5,236 nucleotides of DNA from positions 1 through 5,236 of the forward strand of contig CAMKMR010000147.1 in NCBI GenBank assembly GCA_946413945.1, in the 5' to 3' direction. Below, piece by piece: positions 1-4,446 of this stretch. The notes under the pieces were generated by a model. The model saw only the letters and a program-made list of their open reading frames with translations. It ran no database searches and had not been told where the DNA came from. A program made the translations under genes and the position numbers. How positions within the stretch are numbered: position 1 is the stretch's first letter; each line of letters starts with the position of its first letter. Source of the stretch: an uncultured Lachnospiraceae bacterium (lineage in GTDB: Bacteria; Bacillota; Clostridia; Lachnospirales; Lachnospiraceae).

Positions 1-5
1 CCCAC

Positions 6-28
6 TTCGGCAGGAGCCTCCTGCGGAA
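6..28. other. GC-rich imperfect hairpin without a T-tract
   Basis: The arms GCAGGA (10-15) and TCCTGC (19-24) flank the loop GCC. The stem extends outward through one G/G mismatch (9/25) to TTC (6-8) and GAA (26-28), about nine pairs in all. Neither side has a run of T, so it is not a standard intrinsic terminator on either strand. It lies at the window edge and may fall inside the 3' end of an upstream gene, so its role is unknown. Confidence 0.45.
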
Positions 29-33
29 AAACT

Positions 34-109
34 GTGATGATGAGATTGATCAGACAGATATAAGGTATTTAGTGATGATGAGATTAATCAGACTGATATA
101 AGGTATTCA
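34..109. repeat. 38-bp imperfect tandem duplication (two copies)
   Basis: Copy 1 (34-71) and copy 2 (72-109) are directly adjacent and match at 35 of 38 positions. They differ at 48/86 (G/A), 56/94 (A/T) and 70/108 (T/C). Each begins GTGATGATGAGATT and contains GATATAAGGTATT. Because 38 is not a multiple of three, the duplication would shift any reading frame crossing it. It lies immediately before the promoter and ribosome-binding region of the ABC ATPase gene. It could be a recent slippage or duplication event at the end of an upstream gene, or a repeated regulatory site. The sequence alone does not decide between these. Confidence 0.9.
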
Positions 110-121
110 ATGATTTATAAG
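93..121 (+). promoter_or_regulatory. Possible sigma-A promoter for the ABC ATPase gene
   Basis: CTGATA (93-98, four of six matches to TTGACA) lies 17 bp before TATAAG (116-121, five of six to TATAAT). Transcription would start near 128, just before the ribosome binding site AAAGGAG (133-139). The -35 box lies in repeat copy 2; the A-to-T difference at 94 improves it over copy 1 (CAGATA). TATAAG also occurs at 59-64 and 97-102 inside the repeats, without a good -35. In an AT-rich genome such matches are common, and the gene may instead be read from an upstream promoter. Confidence 0.35.
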
Positions 122-145
122 GGCAGATAAGGAAAGGAGCTAGTT

Positions 146-904
146 ATGGCAGTTGTTTTAGATGTTAAGGATTTATGCAAAACATATGTATTAGATAAAA
201 GACAGAATAATGTACTTAAAAATGTGTCATTTAAAGTGGAAGAAGGGGAAATGGTTGCGATTATGGGACCTTCAGCTTCAGGAAAATCAACACTTCTTTA
301 CAGTGTGTCCGGTATGGACAGCGCCACCAGCGGCAGAGTTTTATTTGGAGATAAAGATATCACAAAGATGAAGAAAAATGAACTGGCGGATGTAAGATTA
401 GATGAGATGGGTTTTATTTTCCAGCAGATGTTTATGATGAAAAATCTTACGATCCTTGATAATATCCTTCTTCCAGGACTTCAGAGTAAGAAGCTTAAAA
501 GAAGCAGGAAAGAAGTGACAGAGTTCGGGGAAGAACTTATGAGAAAACTGGGAATTATAGAAGTGGCAGATCATGATATAAACGAAGTATCCGGTGGACA
601 GCTGCAGCGGGCCTGCATTTGCAGAAGCATGATAAATAAGCCACGACTTCTTTTTGCGGATGAGCCTACCGGAGCCCTGAACCGTACTTCATCAAATGAA
701 GTTATGGATGAGCTGATAAAGATCAATAAAGAAGGCACTACTATAATGATGGTAACCCACGATGCGAAGGTTGCTGCTAAATGTTCGAGAGTGCTTTACA
801 TCGTTGATGGAAATATCAAGGGGGAGTTTTACAACAGCAAGGAAAAGACTGAGAAAGAGAGAGAAAGACTTCTTAATGACTGGCTGATGGATCTGGGCTG
901 GTAG
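146..904 (+). CDS. ABC transporter ATP-binding protein, BceA/LolD/MacB-like
   Basis: This 252-residue cytoplasmic ATPase subunit would power an FtsX/MacB-type membrane partner. Such pairs typically handle peptide antibiotic sensing or export, or lipoprotein release. All nucleotide-binding motifs are present in order: Walker A GPSASGKST (41-49), Q-loop at Q93/Q94, signature VSGGQLQR (148-155), Walker B LLFADE (168-173) and H-loop H205. The stretch DEPTGALN (172-179), followed by S-x-EVMD, is typical of the BceA/LolD/MacB class. Walker A has Ala44 where GPSGSGKST is usual, but the GxxxxGKST pattern is intact. A charged tail (about 230-252) follows the core. The start is supported by AAAGGAG (133-139) six bases upstream. 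No permease follows; the next gene is a metabolic enzyme 183 bp away, so the partner must be upstream or elsewhere. Family assignment is firm; the transported substrate is not determinable. Confidence 0.93.
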   Translation: MAVVLDVKDLCKTYVLDKRQNNVLKNVSFKVEEGEMVAIMGPSASGKSTLLYSVSGMDSATSGRVLFGDKDITKMKKNELADVRLDEMGFIFQQMFMMKNLTILDNILLPGLQSKKLKRSRKEVTEFGEELMRKLGIIEVADHDINEVSGGQLQRACICRSMINKPRLLFADEPTGALNRTSSNEVMDELIKINKEGTTIMMVTHDAKVAAKCSRVLYIVDGNIKGEFYNSKEKTEKERERLLNDWLMDLGW

Positions 905-938
905 AAAAGACTATAAATCACGGGGAAAAGTAGACTGA

Positions 939-976
939 AGGTCCCGGGACCTAATAGGTAAATCCTATAGGTGGCC
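939..976 (+). other. Overlapping dyads forming two alternative hairpins
   Basis: A perfect 14-bp palindrome AGGTCCCGGGACCT (939-952) overlaps a second hairpin at 947-976. The second has ATAGG (954-958) pairing with CCTAT (964-968) around the loop TAAAT. It continues after a one-base bulge as ACCT (949-952) with AGGT (969-972), then after a two-base bulge as GG (947-948) with CC (975-976). Both use bases 947-952, so they cannot form fully together. No T-run follows, so this is not a classic terminator. It lies 35 bp after the ABC ATPase stop and upstream of the metI promoter region. It could be an mRNA 3'-end structure, an operator or an attenuator; I do not recognise a known riboswitch. Confidence 0.5.
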
Positions 977-1012
977 ATAACAATTTGAGATTATTATTTT
1001 CGTTCTTCTTTA

Positions 1013-1021
1013 TGTTACTAT
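1013..1021 (+). promoter_or_regulatory. Possible extended -10 promoter for metI-patB
   Basis: TGTTACTAT contains a TGn extension followed by TACTAT (four of six matches to TATAAT). It lies at the end of an AT-rich stretch with no clear -35 at the usual distance; TTGAGA at 985-990 is too far away. Transcription would start near 1028, giving a leader of about 60 nt. A small hairpin GGCAC/GTGTC (1045-1057, one wobble pair, loop TTA) lies in that leader. No S-box or T-box signature is visible. Support is weak. Confidence 0.25.
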
Positions 1022-1087
1022 CAAAAAGTAATAGAAACTTTTGTGGCACTTAGTGTCGGATAAATGAATATAAGAAGGACAAGGTAT

Positions 1088-2260
1088 ATGGAACTTAGTA
1101 TTGAAACAAAGTGTATATACGGAAATAATCAGGGGGAGACAGTTGATACTACAGGTTCGATTGTGTTCCCTATATACCAGACAGCAACCTACGCGCATCC
1201 GGAAGTAGGTAAAAGCACTGGTTATGATTATTCCCGTTTACAGAATCCAACAAGAGAGAAACTTGAAAATGTAGTAGCTTCACTGGAAAAGGGAAAGGAT
1301 GCACTGGCTTTTTCCAGTGGAATGGCAGCGATTACTGCCTTAATGGAGATCTTTGAGCCGGGAGACCATATTATAACGGACTCCGATCTTTACGGCGGAA
1401 GCATACGTCTTTTTAACAGTATAAATAAGAAAAATGGAATCAACTTCTCCAGAGTAAATTGTTCCAAAGATGACGTAGAAGCTTTTATAAACCCAGATAC
1501 AAAAGCAATATATATTGAAACACCGACAAATCCTATGATGAATGTGGTGGATATAAGAAAAATGGCGGATATAGCCAAAAGGCACGATGTGCTTCTTATT
1601 GTTGATAATACTTTCCTTTCACCATATTTCCAGAATCCATTGGAATTAGGGGCAGATATAGTTGTCCACAGTGGAACAAAATTCCTTGGAGGTCATAATG
1701 ATACTTTAGCTGGCTTTATTATCACCAGTAGAGATGATCTGTCAGAAAAACTAAGATTTATAATAAAAACTGTGGGTTCAGGACTGGCACCATTTGACAG
1801 CTGGCTTATATTAAGGGGAATCAAGACTCTGCCTATCAGAATGGAAAGGGCCGAGGAAAATGCCAAGGCTATAGTTCAGTTCCTTTTAAATGAACCTAAG
1901 GTTAAGAAGGTATACTACCCTGGAATAGAGGGAACAGAAGGCTATGAAATAAGTAAAAAGCAGTCCAGAGGCTTTGGTTCAATGCTGACCTTTGAATTAG
2001 AAAGTCCTGAACTGGCAAGACACATTTTAAAATATACAAAGCTTATACCTTTTGCAGAAAGTTTAGGAGGAGTTGAAACCCTGCTTACTTATCCATTTAC
2101 CCAGACTCATGCGGATGTGCCGGAGGAAATAAGGATAGCAAATGGAATCACGGAAAGTGTTCTTAGAATGTCTACAGGAATTGAGGCAAAGGAAGATCTG
2201 ATAAGAGATCTTAAAGAAGCAATAGATTCATATGATGGTTACAAAGGACAGTATATATAA
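1088..2260 (+). CDS. metI: MetI-type cystathionine gamma-synthase / O-acylhomoserine thiolyase
   Basis: This is a PLP enzyme of the Cys/Met metabolism family (fold type I). It most likely performs gamma-replacement on an O-acylhomoserine with cysteine (giving cystathionine) or with sulfide (giving homocysteine). With 390 residues it has full family length. Visible motifs are YSRLQNPTR (48-56; Tyr and Arg contact PLP phosphate from the neighbouring subunit), FSSGMAA (75-81), SDLYGG (99-104, stacking Tyr102), VDNTF (172-176, Asp173 to the pyridine nitrogen), SGTKFLGGHND (195-205, Schiff-base Lys198), SLGGVETL (325-332) and RMSTGIE (359-365, carboxylate-binding Arg360). The features STGYDYSR, PFDSWL and TQTHADVPEEIRIANG recall Bacillus MetI more than enteric MetB. 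An ATG at 1064 is in frame, but the one at 1088 has AGAAGGA (1074-1079) eight bases before it and gives the normal N-terminus. A gamma-lyase activity cannot be excluded by sequence. It is probably co-transcribed with the next gene. Confidence 0.9.
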   Translation: MELSIETKCIYGNNQGETVDTTGSIVFPIYQTATYAHPEVGKSTGYDYSRLQNPTREKLENVVASLEKGKDALAFSSGMAAITALMEIFEPGDHIITDSDLYGGSIRLFNSINKKNGINFSRVNCSKDDVEAFINPDTKAIYIETPTNPMMNVVDIRKMADIAKRHDVLLIVDNTFLSPYFQNPLELGADIVVHSGTKFLGGHNDTLAGFIITSRDDLSEKLRFIIKTVGSGLAPFDSWLILRGIKTLPIRMERAEENAKAIVQFLLNEPKVKKVYYPGIEGTEGYEISKKQSRGFGSMLTFELESPELARHILKYTKLIPFAESLGGVETLLTYPFTQTHADVPEEIRIANGITESVLRMSTGIEAKEDLIRDLKEAIDSYDGYKGQYI

Positions 2261-2328
2261 AGCTGCAACATGGTTAATAGGCGTAGTAACGGGATAGGAT
2301 CAAGAGAAAATAAAGGTTGGAATAGTAT

Positions 2329-3510
2329 ATGGCAGAGAGAAATTTGAATTTTGATGAATTGATAAACAGAAAAGACACGGACTGTTTAAAATATGACTTC
2401 GCTCTCCGAAGAGGACTTCCGGAGGATGTGCTCCCGCTCTGGGTAGCGGATATGGATTTTAAGACTTCATCATATATTGAAGATGCACTTAAGGAAAGGG
2501 TTGAACACGGGATATTCGGATACAGTGAATCAAGAGACAGATACTTTAATGCCCTTGCTTTATGGATGAAGAGACATCATGAATGGGAGATAGAAAGAAA
2601 CTGGCTTATTAAAACTCCGGGGGTTGTCTTTGCTCTTGCTATGGCGGTTAAAGCCTATACTAAGGAAAATGATGCTGTTCTTATACAACAGCCGGTTTAT
2701 TATCCTTTCTCTGAAGTTATAGAGGATAACAAAAGAAGGATTGTAAGTAATGATCTTATATTGGGAGATGATGAAAGATACCATATAGATTTTGATGATT
2801 TTGAGAAAAAGATAATTGAAAATGATATTCATCTTTTCCTTCTTTGTAATCCCCACAATCCATCCGGACGTGTATTTACAAAGGAAGAACTGGAGAAAAT
2901 AGGTAACATATGTTTAAAACATGGAGTGATCGTTGTAAGTGATGAGATCCATAATGATTTTGACTTTTATGCAAAGCATACGGTATTTGCAAATATAAAG
3001 AAAGAATTTGCGGATATTTCAATAACCTGTACTTCTGCCAGTAAGACCTTCAATTTAGCCAGTGTCCTTATCTCTAATATTATAATACCGGATCAGAAAT
3101 TAAGAAGGATATTCAGGCAGGAAGTAAATGCAGCCGGGATAAGTCAGCTTTCGGTCCTTGGTCTTGTGGCGACAGAAGCGGCATATACCCATGGTGATGA
3201 GTGGTATTATGCTATGAAGGATTATGTGAAAGCAAATATTGAATTTGTGAGGGAATATGTTGAAAAGAATCTTCCGGGAGTTAAGATGATAAAAGGAGAA
3301 GGAACCTACCTTGTCTGGCTGGATTTCAGAGGAACCGGAATTGATGCAGATGAGCTGGATAGAAGGATCATTTATGAGGCAAAGTTATGGCTGGATAGTG
3401 GGAAAATATTTGGTAAGACCGGAGAGGGTTTCCAAAGGATAAATGTTGCGGCCCCAAGAAGTATAATAGAAGAATGCTTAAAACGACTTAAAAATATATT
3501 ATGTCATTAG
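2329..3510 (+). CDS. patB: MalY/PatB-family PLP-dependent C-S lyase (cystathionine beta-lyase)
   Basis: This is an aminotransferase-fold (type I) PLP enzyme of 393 residues. Members cleave cystathionine or cysteine conjugates by beta-elimination to a thiol, pyruvate and ammonia. Visible features are LPLWVADMDF (35-44, the family's N-terminal hallmark), a GIFGYSE substrate-pocket segment (61-67), PVYYPF (122-127), CNPHNPSGR (173-181), SDEIHNDF (204-211, Asp205 to the pyridine nitrogen), SASKTFNLAS (236-245, Schiff-base Lys239) and FQRINVAAPR (368-377, carboxylate-binding Arg). Ser245 replaces the Gly common after FNLA. There is no signal peptide, so it is cytoplasmic. It starts 68 bp after metI with no terminator between; the ribosome binding site is modest (AAAGG at 2312-2316, GG at 2319-2320). 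The pairing with metI supports cystathionine-to-homocysteine conversion and parallels the Bacillus metI-metC order. A broader C-S lyase or a true aminotransferase remains possible. Confidence 0.88.
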   Translation: MAERNLNFDELINRKDTDCLKYDFALRRGLPEDVLPLWVADMDFKTSSYIEDALKERVEHGIFGYSESRDRYFNALALWMKRHHEWEIERNWLIKTPGVVFALAMAVKAYTKENDAVLIQQPVYYPFSEVIEDNKRRIVSNDLILGDDERYHIDFDDFEKKIIENDIHLFLLCNPHNPSGRVFTKEELEKIGNICLKHGVIVVSDEIHNDFDFYAKHTVFANIKKEFADISITCTSASKTFNLASVLISNIIIPDQKLRRIFRQEVNAAGISQLSVLGLVATEAAYTHGDEWYYAMKDYVKANIEFVREYVEKNLPGVKMIKGEGTYLVWLDFRGTGIDADELDRRIIYEAKLWLDSGKIFGKTGEGFQRINVAAPRSIIEECLKRLKNILCH

Positions 3511-3522
3511 GATTTAAAAGAT

Positions 3523-3557
3523 GCTCCGGTATGGTAACTGCCGGGGCTCATTTTTTT
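3523..3557 (+). terminator. Rho-independent terminator after patB
   Basis: GCTCCGG (3523-3529) pairs with CCGGGGC (3541-3547) with one T-G wobble around an 11-base loop. Three bases later comes a run of seven T (3551-3557). It lies 12 bp after the patB stop codon and would end the metI-patB transcript. Confidence 0.85.
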
Positions 3558-3585
3558 AAGAAAGGTGATTTATGTTATAGGCAAA

Positions 3586-3693
3586 AGTTATCACTCATAA
3601 GAGATTATATGGATTATACATAACGTAAGGCAGATGTTAGAATTAGAAACCGTAAAGGATATAAAACTTATTAATTACTGAGAGGTGATAACT
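3586..3693 (+). promoter_or_regulatory. Leader with long-range pairing over the SGNH gene ribosome binding site
   Basis: AGTTATCAC (3586-3594) is the exact reverse complement of GTGATAACT (3685-3693), which takes in the last G of the Shine-Dalgarno GAGAGG (3680-3685) and abuts the GTG start at 3694. TC (3595-3596) can also pair with GA (3682-3683) if G3684 is bulged, and ATAAG (3597-3601) can pair with CTTAT (3667-3671). If transcribed as one RNA, these would partly mask the ribosome binding site. An extended -10 (TGTTATAGG, 3573-3581) would start the transcript near 3587 and include both arms. A second candidate promoter at 3637-3665 would not include the left arm. No known riboswitch is recognised. 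Confidence 0.35.
3637..3665 (+). promoter_or_regulatory. Possible promoter close to the SGNH hydrolase gene
   Basis: TATAAA (3660-3665, five of six matches to TATAAT) lies 17 bp after TTAGAA (3637-3642, three of six to TTGACA). Transcription would start near 3672 and still include the ribosome binding site GAGAGG (3680-3685). Some promoter is expected here because a terminator closes the previous operon at 3557. The -35 is poor. Confidence 0.3.
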
Positions 3694-4329
3694 GTGAATC
3701 AGATTTTATGTTTTGGAGATTCCAATACCTGGGGATATGATCCCGTAAGTAAACAGAGATTTTCAGCAGGGATCAGGTGGACAGGAAGGCTTAGATACAG
3801 GCTGTTAGAAAAAAATATTAAAGTACTTGAAGATGGACTTTGTGGAAGAACAACAGTCTATGAAGATGAAACGAGACCTGGTCGAAAAGGGATAGACAGT
3901 ATCAGGGCAGTTTTTGATAAGAAAAATGAGATAGATGCAGTGGTCATCATGTTAGGAACAAATGACTGTAAGACTTTTAACAAAAGCAGTGCGATCAGTA
4001 TTGCAAATGGAATGGATGATTGTCTTGATATAGTTTTAGAACATGTAGCTGCAAAAAATGTATTATTACTGTCTCCGATTCATCTGGGAGAAAATGTATG
4101 GCATGAAGAATATGACACTGAATTTTGTAAAGGTTCAGTAGAAGTATCTAAGGGACTTAAAAAGGAATACGAGAAGATTGCAAAAAAGCGTGGAGTGTAT
4201 TTCCTTTCAGCATCAGATTATGTTGTTCCAAGCAGAGAGGATCAGGAACATTTAAATGAATTTGGACATAGAGTGCTGGCTGATGTTATTTATAATAAAA
4301 TTATACAGATGAACTCAAATTGTGCATAG
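3694..4329 (+). CDS. SGNH/GDSL-family hydrolase (MsAcT-like esterase/acyltransferase)
   Basis: This 211-residue serine hydrolase of the SGNH fold would act on an acyl or acetyl ester. The four blocks are visible: CFGDSN (6-11, nucleophile Ser10), Gly51 in GLCGRTT (48-54), LGTND (87-91, Asn90) and DQEH (183-186, Asp183 and His186 completing the triad). WTG near residue 30 and IMLGTND resemble the MsAcT/arylesterase branch. There is no signal peptide or membrane segment, so it is probably cytoplasmic. GTG at 3694 is preferred because GAGAGG (3680-3685) lies eight bases before it and the protein then begins VNQILCFGDS as in relatives. The in-frame GTG at 3685 overlaps the ribosome binding site. 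The gene lies between two terminators, so it appears to be its own unit. The substrate is unknown; nearness to transsulfuration genes is suggestive only. Confidence 0.88.
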   Translation: MNQILCFGDSNTWGYDPVSKQRFSAGIRWTGRLRYRLLEKNIKVLEDGLCGRTTVYEDETRPGRKGIDSIRAVFDKKNEIDAVVIMLGTNDCKTFNKSSAISIANGMDDCLDIVLEHVAAKNVLLLSPIHLGENVWHEEYDTEFCKGSVEVSKGLKKEYEKIAKKRGVYFLSASDYVVPSREDQEHLNEFGHRVLADVIYNKIIQMNSNCA

Positions 4330-4374
4330 GTTTTTGTAGGTTTTATGGACCGGAATGATTATTACTGACTGGAG

Positions 4375-4409
4375 AAACCAGAGGGAATAGTAAACCCTCT
4401 GGTTTTTTT
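4375..4409 (+). terminator. Strong Rho-independent terminator after the SGNH hydrolase gene
   Basis: AAACCAGAGGG (4375-4385) pairs perfectly over 11 bp with CCCTCTGGTTT (4395-4405) around a nine-base loop, and seven T occupy 4403-4409. CTGG (4369-4372) can also pair with CCAG (4378-4381), a weak alternative hairpin that would compete with the left arm. The terminator ends only 37 bp before the next start codon. Confidence 0.93.
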
Positions 4410-4446
4410 ATTATTTTTATTATTTTTATAGGGAGGATTAAAAAAA

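Noticed and set aside
6..28. Terminator call for the left-edge hairpin
   Set aside because: No T-run on either strand; called as a hairpin only.
34..109. CRISPR array reading of the 38-bp repeats
   Set aside because: The copies are directly adjacent without spacers and there are only two.
1064..1087. Upstream in-frame ATG of metI (eight extra residues)
   Set aside because: No ribosome site at proper distance; the extra residues MNIRRTRY match nothing usual, while the ATG at 1088 has AGAAGGA eight bases before it.
1010..1198. 62-codon minus-strand open frame over the metI start
   Set aside because: It overlaps the start of a well-supported + strand gene antisense, has no family resemblance and no clear ribosome site.
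1340..1585. Two minus-strand open frames inside metI (1340-1585 and 1390-1578)
   Set aside because: They are antisense shadows of the metI coding sequence, mutually overlapping in different frames, with low-complexity translations.
2560..2856. 98-codon minus-strand open frame inside patB
   Set aside because: It is an antisense shadow of conserved C-S lyase coding sequence, with a composition typical of reverse-read AT-rich codons.
3572..3580. Minimal ATG-TTA-TAG open frame after AAAGGTG, and a four-codon frame at 3609-3623
   Set aside because: Both are too short to judge and are expected by chance; the first may lie upstream of the transcript start.
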